From: an uncultured Spirochaetia bacterium
GTDB taxonomy: Bacteria; Spirochaetota; UBA4802; JAGODF01
DNA length: 9,376 nucleotides
Assembly (NCBI GenBank): GCA_937967705.1
Contig: CALCJG010000058.1
Coordinates: 1 to 9,376 of the forward strand
Direction of reading: 5' to 3'
Shown: positions 1-5,928 of the stretch, in pieces
Layout of the letters: each line of letters opens with the position of its first letter
Numbering within the stretch: position 1 is the stretch's first letter
Notes under the pieces: model-generated
The model's database searches: none
What the model saw: the letters and a program-made list of their open reading frames with translations, nothing else
What the model was told of the DNA's origin: nothing
Translations under genes and position numbers: made by a program

Positions 1-1501
1 GGTCATTGACCATGCTGGTCAGGCGGTGTCCGCTCGAGGCTATGAGGGCCAGGTTTTCCCTTGCCTTGGGGGGGAGGCTTCTGGCGGAGCCCTCCAGGAG
101 AGATTCGGTCAGGCCGATCATGCCGTGCAGGGGGGTCCTCAGCTCATGGGAGGTGTTGGCCAGTATCTGGTCCTTCAGCCGGTCCAGCTTCTCCAGTGAG
201 AGGTTCTTCGCCTCCAGTTCTCCGGTCATCACTTCCACTGTGTGCAGGGCCCGGGCAAAGCGCCGGGTGATGACCAGGGTGGCGGAGAGGCAGAAGACCA
301 CCATGCTGTAGGGAAGGGCGTCCCCGGTGTCGATGATCCAGAGGAAATAGAGGATGTTGTTGATGCCGGCAAGGTAGAGGGGGATGAATCCCAGGAAAAA
401 GAGCAGCGCGTCATCCCTGCGCCTCTTCAGTGCCAGGAAGAAAACGTAGAGGCTGTAGAGAATATAGACGATCAGCAAGAACAAAACGATCATCATGATT
501 CTTTCCGCCGTCCGGAAGCCGACGAAGAAGAGCGGGACTGTTAAGGCTGCCGCCATGATCTGGGAAAACCTGAGGAAGCCCCGGGAGAAATCCCGGGGAA
601 ACAGGGAATGGATCATGATCAGACACAGGGTCATGAAGAGGATTACGGTGATATAATTGATGAGAAAGGGGTTTCCCGGATAAGTAGAAGGTCCCGTGAG
701 GAGAGGCGACTGTATGTTGTAGGTGTTTACCGCCCAGACGATGCTCATGAGGCCGATATAGAGGGGGCTTGTGGCCACCCTGCGGAAAAAATAATAGAAA
801 ATATTGTAGACGGCCAGGAAGAGAAGGAGCCCCACGATGATCATGTCCAGGGTGTATTTCCGGATCTCCCGCCGGGTCGCAGCCTCCTCATCCTCCAGGC
901 GCAGGGGCCAGTCTATCCCTCCGGATTTGTAATCCTCATTGATCACCTGCAGGACGATCTCGTTGGTCCCCTCGCGGAGCGGAAAGGAAACGAACCTCTT
1001 GTTGTGCACGAAGATATAATCCTCCCGGGACCTGGCCGATTCGCCGGTTATACCCTTCTTGTCCATGAGGGCGCCGTTGATCCAGAGCCTGTAGGACGAG
1101 AGGACGCGGTGAACGATCAGGGATTTGGGCCGGCTTTCGGGACCGCTCTCGATCCTCAGCCGGTAGGTGGCCCGGCCCTTCCCGGGGAGGCTTTTTCCGT
1201 CAATTTTGTGTCTGGTCCACAAACCGGGCACCGCAATGTAGCCGGGCTCTGACCCCTTTGCTTCCTGTTTCAGCCCGGAGGGCTCCAGCAGGCGGTTCCA
1301 GTAGAATTCCCATTCCCCGTTCAGCCTCAGGGCCCCGTCTTTCTGGAAATCCCAGCCCCGGATGTCCATAACGCCCCGGACGGCCCGGGGTTTCGAGGGG
1401 GATGGGTTTATGTAATTGCAGGTCAGAAGAGAAAGCAGGGTCAAGGGGATGAGGAGAATGAGGGTAAAACGGGATGTCCTTAATTTAAGAGATGGTCTCA
1501 T
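1..1501 (-). CDS. 7TMR-DISM sensor histidine kinase (3' end outside window)
   Basis: Membrane sensor kinase of a two-component system; the first 500 residues are in the window and the ATPase end lies beyond position 1. An N-terminal hydrophobic segment (about residues 12-27) ends in LSLLTC, so it is either a signal peptide or a relaxed lipobox with Cys28. Residues about 45-205 look like the jelly-roll 7TMR-DISM extracellular sensing domain, with typical WEFYW and VPGLW motifs. About seven hydrophobic helices fill residues 219-415. A short coiled coil (about 424-446) leads to the HisKA dimerisation domain, whose H-box SHELRTPLHG places the phospho-accepting histidine at residue 452. The ATG at 1501 is the first in-frame start before the hydrophobic segment; its ribosome-binding site is weak. 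The family commonly senses small extracellular ligands, but no ligand can be inferred. No partner response regulator is visible. The family call is strong. Confidence 0.92.
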   Translation of the reverse strand, partial: MRPSLKLRTSRFTLILLIPLTLLSLLTCNYINPSPSKPRAVRGVMDIRGWDFQKDGALRLNGEWEFYWNRLLEPSGLKQEAKGSEPGYIAVPGLWTRHKIDGKSLPGKGRATYRLRIESGPESRPKSLIVHRVLSSYRLWINGALMDKKGITGESARSREDYIFVHNKRFVSFPLREGTNEIVLQVINEDYKSGGIDWPLRLEDEEAATRREIRKYTLDMIIVGLLLFLAVYNIFYYFFRRVATSPLYIGLMSIVWAVNTYNIQSPLLTGPSTYPGNPFLINYITVILFMTLCLIMIHSLFPRDFSRGFLRFSQIMAAALTVPLFFVGFRTAERIMMIVLFLLIVYILYSLYVFFLALKRRRDDALLFFLGFIPLYLAGINNILYFLWIIDTGDALPYSMVVFCLSATLVITRRFARALHTVEVMTGELEAKNLSLEKLDRLKDQILANTSHELRTPLHGMIGLTESLLEGSARSLPPKARENLALIASSGHRLTSMVND

Positions 1502-1562
1502 GATTGGATCATTATCAACCTGGGCTGTCTTAAAGATAATTCATCACATAGGGATACAAGCG

Positions 1563-1578
1563 CTTTTATGAATAAAAG
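1563..1578. promoter_or_regulatory. Perfect 7-bp palindrome upstream of the histidine kinase
   Basis: The arms CTTTTAT and ATAAAAG are separated by 2 bp, about 60 bp before the kinase start codon, close to where its promoter should lie. A second, overlapping 8-bp palindrome (AAGCGCTT) sits at 1558-1565. The symmetry and position fit an operator, but an AT-rich palindrome this short can arise by chance. Confidence 0.25.
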
Positions 1579-1748
1579 GCATCTGGATTTGTCTGTATTC
1601 ATACCATGCGTGCCGCAGCTCTCTTAGCCTGATAACAAGATGGTATTTTCAGAGGTGTTAAGGTCAATCCCTTCCTGCCGTGGATTATTAAAAAACGGCT
1701 TAGGAAAATATCAAGAGATAAACAGCACTCCATCCTTTTTAAATGATG

Positions 1749-1775
1749 AAAACGGAGTCCCGTAATCCCGGGACT
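1749..1775 (-). terminator. Probable intrinsic terminator of the thioredoxin-like gene
   Basis: The arms AGTCCCG (1756-1762) and CGGGACT (1769-1775) are perfectly complementary with a 6-nt loop. Read on the minus strand, the hairpin starts 18 nt past the stop codon at 1794 and is followed by CCG and then TTTT. The T-run is short, so efficiency is uncertain. Confidence 0.6.
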
Positions 1776-1793
1776 GCAGAGGAACAACCGGCC

Positions 1794-2828
1794 TCAGGGA
1801 GTCGCCGGGCCCAGGGATTTTTCCAGCCTTTCCTCGATCGGCCGGGCTTCCTCATCCGGGTATATCTTATCTCTCAGTATTCCTGCCGGGTCGATGACGC
1901 AGAGGTAGGGGATCTCATGGGCGTTGAAGGCGTACATGAGCTTCGTGTTGATGTCCCGGATGAGGGAATTCTGTTCGCTGACGAGAATCCAGGGCAGGCC
2001 CTGTTCCCGGGCATAGACGCTCAGCTTGATGTCGCTGTCGTGAACCCCCGAGGCGATGACCGCCAGGGGGATATCCTTTCTGCGTGCCTGTACGTTTTTC
2101 ACGGCGCTGATGAACCGGCTGCAGGGGGCGCAGTAGGAGTTCCAGAAGAGCAGGATGATGTACTTGCCCTTCAGCCCCTTTCGGGTAACCGGGTTTCCCC
2201 GGATGTCGGTCACCCGGAAATCCGGGGCCCTGCGGCCGATGAGGAGATTCTCCATGTCGTATATGTGAAAGCGGCTGTGTTCCGTATAAAACGGGTCCGC
2301 GTTGAGCCGGATGGATTCCTGGAAACAGGCCCGGGCCCCGCTCCTGTCTCCCGAGAGCATGCGGTGACGTCCCGTGCGGAAAAGCATGATCTGCCGGGCC
2401 CTGGGGGAGGTGACCCTGTTTTTCAACCCTTCGAAGAGCCTGATCGCGTCCTTTTTCCGATATTCGTTGCAGTAGGCGGTGTAGACGTAATCGATGATCT
2501 TGCCCCAGAGGTCGTCGGTAACGGCAATCTTCTTCAGCGCCTCCTCGACATATCCCACGGAGCCCGGGACGCGGCCCCATTTCTGGAAGGCCTCGATGGC
2601 GCAGTTCTTGGCGCTGGCCGCGGGCCTCCCTTCGAGATACCGGCGGAACAGCTCTGATGCCTCGCCGTGTTCCGCCCGGGCCTTCTCATCGACCAGAAAT
2701 CCGGCTCCCGGAGGGGCTGATCCCGGCTTCGGGGGGGATTTTTCTCCGCAGGCGCAAAGGGAGATCACCAGTAAAAGGGAGAGGGTCGACACGTACCCTT
2801 TGATGCCGGGTGAGGAGGCTGTTTTCAT
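1794..2828 (-). CDS. Lipoprotein with C-terminal thioredoxin/TlpA-like domain
   Basis: Exported thiol-disulfide protein of 344 residues, probably lipid-anchored and facing the periplasm. The signal segment ends in LCAC, giving lipid-modified Cys27. Residues about 45-190 are helical, TPR-like and without catalytic motifs. Residues about 196-340 form an AhpC/TSA-Redoxin (TlpA-type) fold: the entry motif APDF at 201-204, the redox pair CAPC (Cys233 and Cys236) in FWNSYCAPC, and the expected cis-proline loop IPYLCVID with Pro307. The usual WCxxC tryptophan is a tyrosine here. I chose the ATG at 2828 rather than one 38 codons upstream because it immediately precedes the signal peptide and has AAGGGG about 10 nt before it. 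The gene stands alone, with its own apparent promoter and terminator. Likely roles are thiol reduction or cytochrome maturation, but the substrate is unknown. Confidence 0.9.
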   Translation of the reverse strand: MKTASSPGIKGYVSTLSLLLVISLCACGEKSPPKPGSAPPGAGFLVDEKARAEHGEASELFRRYLEGRPAASAKNCAIEAFQKWGRVPGSVGYVEEALKKIAVTDDLWGKIIDYVYTAYCNEYRKKDAIRLFEGLKNRVTSPRARQIMLFRTGRHRMLSGDRSGARACFQESIRLNADPFYTEHSRFHIYDMENLLIGRRAPDFRVTDIRGNPVTRKGLKGKYIILLFWNSYCAPCSRFISAVKNVQARRKDIPLAVIASGVHDSDIKLSVYAREQGLPWILVSEQNSLIRDINTKLMYAFNAHEIPYLCVIDPAGILRDKIYPDEEARPIEERLEKSLGPATP

Positions 2829-2860
2829 GGGGGGAACACCCCTTAACGGTTTTTGATATG

Positions 2861-2888
2861 AGTATACATACCCGGGCGGTTTTGAAAA
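2861..2888 (-). promoter_or_regulatory. Candidate sigma70-type promoter of the thioredoxin-like lipoprotein gene
   Basis: Read on the minus strand: a -35 like TTTTCA (complement of 2883-2888), a 16-nt spacer, and a -10 TATACT (complement of 2861-2866, five of six consensus bases). Transcription would begin near 2854, about 26 nt upstream of the ATG at 2828. Confidence 0.4.
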
Positions 2889-2961
2889 GCAATAAATACG
2901 GCTTTCCCGTCTGTTCATGGGGGTGATGGCTACCGGGTGCAAACAGGGGGTGGTTATAAAA

Positions 2962-3018
2962 ATGGGGCTCTCCTGCGCTTTTTTGTTGCTTTTCTCGGGG
3001 GGTATCTCTATACCTTAA
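2962..3018 (+). CDS. Possible 18-residue leader peptide or small hydrophobic protein
   Basis: An ATG at 2962 opens 18 codons (MGLSCAFLLLFSGGISIP) and stops at TAA 3016-3018. AGGGGGTGG at 2945-2953 matches the Shine-Dalgarno consensus at most positions and sits 8 nt before the ATG, which is better than the site in front of the annotated operon gene at 3211. The peptide is hydrophobic. Its stop codon lies just past an inverted repeat and shortly before the alternative hairpins at 3035-3069, so a leader-peptide role is conceivable. It is short enough to be chance. Confidence 0.2.
   Translation: MGLSCAFLLLFSGGISIP
3001..3014. repeat. Short inverted repeat GGTAT/ATACC
   Basis: Perfect 5-bp arms with a 4-nt loop (CTCT), overlapping the end of the mini-ORF. 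Too short to assign a role. Confidence 0.3.
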
Positions 3019-3034
3019 GGGCGGTCTCAGCCGG

Positions 3035-3069
3035 GAAATCCCTCAGGTTCCGAGGGTTCAAGGGATTTC
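3035..3069. promoter_or_regulatory. Overlapping alternative inverted repeats in the operon leader
   Basis: GAAATCCCT (3035-3043) pairs perfectly with AGGGATTTC (3061-3069). Inside it, CCCTC (3040-3044) pairs with GAGGG (3052-3056) across a 7-nt loop. The two pairings share 3040-3043, so as RNA they could not both form. They lie about 140 nt upstream of the TPR gene. Attenuation, a protein-binding site or chance are all possible. No clean U-tract directly follows, although TCTTTT occurs at 3076-3081. Confidence 0.35.
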
Positions 3070-3210
3070 AGGCCGTCTTTTCGGGGTGCTGATCGGTTTT
3101 GGTATTCCGATATAAAAAATTATGCATCATGAGATGAACGGGAAGTTTCGATAATAGAATGAGGCCCACGTCAGCCGGGGGCCGCCATTAATCTGATTTC
3201 TGACGGATAT

Positions 3211-4659
3211 ATGAAACCATTAAAGATTATCCTCATCACAGCGCTTGTTATTTCCCTGATCGGGCCCCTTTTTGCCCAGAGCCCGGCGGAGTTTAACAAG
3301 CGGGGGGTGCAGTACGGTTCGGACAAGATGTTCGAAAAGGCTCTCCGGGAGTTCGACAAAGCCCTGGACATCTACAACAAGGCCTCCGCCCGGGTGTATC
3401 ACAACCGGGGCTGGGTGCTCGAGATGAAGAAGGATTATCCCGAAGCCATCAAGAACTACGAGGAGGCGGTGCGCCGCAACAATCTCCAGGTGCCCTCCCA
3501 TGAGCGGGTGGGATATCTTTACTATAAGACGGGGGATTACGAGAAAGCGGTCAATACCGGCGAATACGTCCTCAAGATAGATCCCGAGAATCAGGAGGTC
3601 ATCAAGTGGCTTCCGGACGCCTATACCAAGCGGCTGCAGCAGCGCCAGCGGGAGATCGCGGCCAAGAAGAAGGCGGCGGAAGATAAGAAGGGCGAGGAAA
3701 AGAAAAAGTGCCAGGACGAGGAGGTGCTTCCCAGGCATGACCATTTCTTCCTTATGACCCTGGACGGGGTCATCCGAACCGCCTACTATTACCGCGGCGA
3801 CAATACCGGCTACAAGTACGACAAGACCCAGGGGTATCTGGCCCCCTTTCCCTACAAGTTCTATATGGACATCATTCCGGCCTCTTTCCTGGAGTTCGAT
3901 CTGCTGGTCGCCAATCCCTATCTGGGGGCCCTCACGCCCAATGTTGTGATACAGACGGAGCGCTTCCAGACCATCTTCCATCTGGGCAAGTACTACCTGG
4001 GAGTGGGGGTGATGTTCAACCATTTTCGGGACGATTTCGTCTACGAGGAAAAGGTGACCCTCAACGACATGAAGGCCGGTCTGGTCTTCGGCGTCAACGC
4101 CGACAAGTACCGGATGCGCTTCCTCTTTTATCCGCGGGAACTGCCCCACGACGGCAAGCAGTCTTCCGGCAAGACCCTGGACGTGGATTATGTGGAGTAC
4201 AGCGTCGATTACCGCATCGACAAGACCTTCAGCTTCCATCTGCTGCTCTCCGCCAACGACTACATCTTCTACGATCACAACGAGAAGATATCCCATTACT
4301 GGGGGGTCTATGAAGCGGGTCTGGGACTCGCCGTGTCCAAATACGACAGCATGACCAAACAGAAGTCCTTTGCCGTTACCTTCGACTTTATCCTGCGGCT
4401 CTACATGCGGGATCTCAACAATCCCAATCCCTACCGGGTCTTCAACGGCCAGGGCTGGATGGGGGCCAACAGTGAAAAGTGGTTCAAGGGCGATCCCTTC
4501 TCCGGCTTCCGGTGCACGGGCCATGTCTTTTCCCTCAGGGGCGATGAGTTCGTGGCGAAGAACGTCTTCCTCTATCAGAAGCTGATCTTCGAGCTCATCA
4601 GCGGCGAAGAGGACCACAACGACATCTCCCTCCTGCTGGGGGCGGGACTGAAGTTCTGA
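3211..4659 (+). CDS. Exported TPR protein with C-terminal outer-membrane beta-barrel-like domain
   Basis: An unrecognised 482-residue exported protein. It has a signal peptide with likely cleavage after LFA at about residue 22. Three TPR-like helical hairpins follow at about 27-58, 61-92 and 96-127, with motifs such as ALREFDKALDIYNKA and AIKNYEEAV. A very charged Lys/Glu linker covers about 141-171. The C-terminal 300 residues contain many aromatic, alternating, beta-type strands and end in LLLGAGLKF; a terminal Phe in a strand is typical of beta-barrel outer-membrane proteins. I infer an outer-membrane protein with a periplasmic TPR module that may recruit partners. The ATG at 3211 begins the signal peptide, but its Shine-Dalgarno is weak. 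It is the first gene of a tight operon, ending 2 nt before the IMPase gene. Function unknown; the domain layout is reasonably clear. Confidence 0.85.
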   Translation: MKPLKIILITALVISLIGPLFAQSPAEFNKRGVQYGSDKMFEKALREFDKALDIYNKASARVYHNRGWVLEMKKDYPEAIKNYEEAVRRNNLQVPSHERVGYLYYKTGDYEKAVNTGEYVLKIDPENQEVIKWLPDAYTKRLQQRQREIAAKKKAAEDKKGEEKKKCQDEEVLPRHDHFFLMTLDGVIRTAYYYRGDNTGYKYDKTQGYLAPFPYKFYMDIIPASFLEFDLLVANPYLGALTPNVVIQTERFQTIFHLGKYYLGVGVMFNHFRDDFVYEEKVTLNDMKAGLVFGVNADKYRMRFLFYPRELPHDGKQSSGKTLDVDYVEYSVDYRIDKTFSFHLLLSANDYIFYDHNEKISHYWGVYEAGLGLAVSKYDSMTKQKSFAVTFDFILRLYMRDLNNPNPYRVFNGQGWMGANSEKWFKGDPFSGFRCTGHVFSLRGDEFVAKNVFLYQKLIFELISGEEDHNDISLLLGAGLKF

Positions 4660-4661
4660 TC

Positions 4662-5450
4662 ATGAGCCGGTGGAAGGACATTCTCGCCTTCGCGGAGGAG
4701 ATCGCCGCCTATGCCGGCGTCATACAGATGCGCGGCTTCCGCTCCGAGAGCACCCGTATATCCTACAAGAGCCGCACCGACCTGGTCACCAACATCGACC
4801 GCGAATCCGAGGAATTCCTCTACGGCAAGATCCTGGAGGAATATTCCGGACACACCATCGTGGCGGAGGAAGGAAGCCGTCATGACACCGACGGCGATCT
4901 CGTCTGGTACGTAGACCCCCTGGACGCCACCAATAATTTTGCCCACGGCATCCCCGTCTTCTGTGTCTCCCTGGGCGTTTATTCACGGCAGGAAAACCGG
5001 GTGGTGGTCGGGGTCGTCTACGATCCCCTGCACAAGGAGATGTTTACCGCCTCCCGGGGGGACGGGGCCTTCTGCAACGGCAGCCCTATTCGGGTTTCGG
5101 CCACCGGCGACCTGGGGGTGGCCCTCCTGGCGACGGGCTTTCCCTACGACCGGAAGGACCCGGAGAAGAACAATCTCCGGGAGTTTACCCGCATGTCGCC
5201 GCAGGTTCAGGGCATACGGAGGCTGGGGTCCGCCGCTGTCGATCTTTGCTACACCGCCTGCGGGCGTTTCGACGGCTACTGGGAGCCCTGTCTGCGTCCC
5301 TGGGACATGGCGGCGGGGAGCCTGATCGTGGAGGAGGCCGGCGGATGGGTGAGCCGTTACGACGGAGAGACCTTCGACCCGGAGTATCCTCAGATCGTTG
5401 CCAGCAACGGTCTGCTGCATGAAAGCATTCTAGCGGTTCTAAGGAAATAA
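4662..5450 (+). CDS. Inositol monophosphatase family protein
   Basis: Cytosolic Mg-dependent, Li-sensitive-type sugar or inositol phosphate phosphatase, 262 residues, a normal full length. The signatures are in order: KSRTDLVTNID (36-46), the metal-ligand pair AEEG (Glu69/Glu70), the core motif WYVDPLDATNNF (Asp85 and Asp88), and the C-terminal PWDMAAG with Asp215 followed by EEAGG. The core motif carries Ala89 where most relatives have Gly (DPLDGT). Substrates in this family include inositol-1-phosphate, histidinol phosphate, 3'-phosphoadenosine phosphates and, in some lineages, fructose-1,6-bisphosphate; the sequence alone does not decide. The gene starts 2 nt after the TPR gene stops and ends 1 nt before the YjbQ gene starts, so it is probably translationally coupled. 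A specific suhB assignment is not justified. Confidence 0.93.
   Translation: MSRWKDILAFAEEIAAYAGVIQMRGFRSESTRISYKSRTDLVTNIDRESEEFLYGKILEEYSGHTIVAEEGSRHDTDGDLVWYVDPLDATNNFAHGIPVFCVSLGVYSRQENRVVVGVVYDPLHKEMFTASRGDGAFCNGSPIRVSATGDLGVALLATGFPYDRKDPEKNNLREFTRMSPQVQGIRRLGSAAVDLCYTACGRFDGYWEPCLRPWDMAAGSLIVEEAGGWVSRYDGETFDPEYPQIVASNGLLHESILAVLRK
5441..5446 (+). promoter_or_regulatory. Ribosome-binding site overlapping the IMPase stop region
   Basis: AAGGAA sits 5 nt before the YjbQ ATG and within the last codons of the IMPase gene. This fixes the YjbQ start and indicates translational coupling within the operon. Confidence 0.6.
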
Positions 5451-5451
5451 C

Positions 5452-5844
5452 ATGATACACACCTTCAGCGTTAAAACCGGTTCCCGCGAGGAACTCATCG
5501 AGATCACATCCGAGGTGCAGCGGCTGGTCCGGGAGAGCAGGGCGGAGGAGGGTGTCTGCATCGTCTATACGCCCCACACCACGGCCGCCATCACCATCAA
5601 CGAGAACGCCGATCCCACCGTACGCCGGGATATCATCAAGGGGCTGGCCCATCTGAATCTGGAGAGCGTCGATTTCGATCACGCCGAGGGCAACTCGCCG
5701 GCCCATCTGAAGTCCTCCCTCTTCGGATGTTCCGAGACGGTTCTCATCCAGAAGGGGAGGCTGGTGCTGGGGACCTGGCAGGGCCTCTATTTCTGCGAGT
5801 TTGACGGGCCCCGGAGCCGCACGGTGATGGTGAAAATTATCTAG
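5452..5844 (+). CDS. yjbQ: YjbQ/UPF0047 family protein
   Basis: Small cytosolic protein of 130 residues, the normal size for the UPF0047 family. E. coli YjbQ has been linked to weak, secondary thiamine-phosphate synthase activity, but the true role of the family is poorly known. All family blocks are present: PHTTAAITINENAD (41-54), the histidine-rich HAEGNSPAHLKSSLFG (77-92) and GTWQGLYFCEFDGPRSR (107-123). His42, His77 and His85 are the probable metal- or substrate-binding histidines. It is the last gene of the three-gene operon, starting 1 nt after the IMPase stop. The pairing with a phosphatase suggests phosphate-ester metabolism, but this is only context. No T-rich terminator hairpin follows; a new promoter does. 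Confidence 0.93.
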   Translation: MIHTFSVKTGSREELIEITSEVQRLVRESRAEEGVCIVYTPHTTAAITINENADPTVRRDIIKGLAHLNLESVDFDHAEGNSPAHLKSSLFGCSETVLIQKGRLVLGTWQGLYFCEFDGPRSRTVMVKII

Positions 5845-5852
5845 TTTTTTGA

Positions 5853-5881
5853 TTGATCTTTTATCACCCTGAAGGGATAAT
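5853..5881 (+). promoter_or_regulatory. Sigma70-type promoter for the LysM lipoprotein gene
   Basis: A -35 TTGATC (5853-5858), an exactly 17-nt spacer, and a -10 GATAAT (5876-5881, five of six consensus bases). Transcription would start near 5888, giving a leader of about 40 nt before the ATG at 5929. The box lies just past the YjbQ stop, so the LysM gene probably has its own transcription even if some read-through occurs. Confidence 0.6.
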
Positions 5882-5914
5882 CCCAATTGTCGAGCTATCC
5901 CATTCCTTTTTTGC

Positions 5915-5920
5915 AAGGAG
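5915..5920 (+). promoter_or_regulatory. Ribosome-binding site setting the LysM lipoprotein start
   Basis: AAGGAG lies 8 nt before the ATG at 5929. It decides this start over an in-frame TTG at 5887, which would add 14 residues ahead of the signal peptide and has no such site. Confidence 0.8.
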
Positions 5921-5928
5921 ATGAATTC

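Larger units (their letters stand above)
1502..1793. other. Intergenic region between two minus-strand genes
   Basis: AT-richer than the flanking genes. It holds a hairpin just downstream of the thioredoxin-like gene (1749-1775) and a short palindrome (1563-1578) upstream of the histidine kinase. A weak promoter-like pair can be drawn on the minus strand (TTGTAT, 15 nt, TATCTT) about 40-70 nt before the kinase start. Short open frames here have no convincing ribosome-binding site or composition, so I call no gene. Confidence 0.5.
2829..3210. other. Divergent intergenic region with dyads and a mini-ORF
   Basis: This gene-free stretch of about 380 bp lies between the minus-strand thioredoxin-like gene and the plus-strand TPR operon. 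It contains a minus-strand promoter candidate (2861-2888), an 18-codon plus-strand mini-ORF with a strong Shine-Dalgarno-like sequence (2945-3018), an inverted repeat at 3001-3014, and two overlapping, mutually exclusive inverted repeats at 3035-3069. Farther right is an AT-rich segment (3111-3127) with a TATAAA box at 3111-3116 that could be the operon's -10, but its -35 is poor. I see no tRNA or known riboswitch. Confidence 0.55.

Noticed and set aside
608..1252. A 214-codon plus-strand open frame opposite the histidine kinase
   Set aside because: The minus-strand frame encodes a continuous DISM domain, transmembrane helices and H-box across this whole stretch.
1599..1787. A 62-codon minus-strand open frame between the two minus-strand genes
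   Set aside because: It overlaps the terminator hairpin, lacks a ribosome-binding site and has no domain or conserved-looking feature.
1743..2657. A 304-codon plus-strand open frame opposite the thioredoxin-like gene
   Set aside because: The minus-strand frame carries a lipobox, the CAPC pair and the cis-proline loop. The plus frame also begins inside the terminator region and shows no motif.
3050..3072. A GGTTCAA-like string suggesting a tRNA T-arm
   Set aside because: The flanking bases do not form a T-stem, and no acceptor stem, D-arm or anticodon arm can be built around it.
3220..4617. A 465-codon open frame antisense to the TPR/beta-barrel gene
   Set aside because: It exactly mirrors a gene with a signal peptide, TPR motifs and operon context. 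Its translation has no recognisable domain and has the composition expected of an antisense frame in GC-rich coding DNA.
5887..5928. An in-frame TTG giving a longer N-terminus to the LysM lipoprotein
   Set aside because: It would put 14 residues ahead of the signal peptide. The ATG at 5929 has AAGGAG at ideal spacing and directly precedes the lipoprotein signal.
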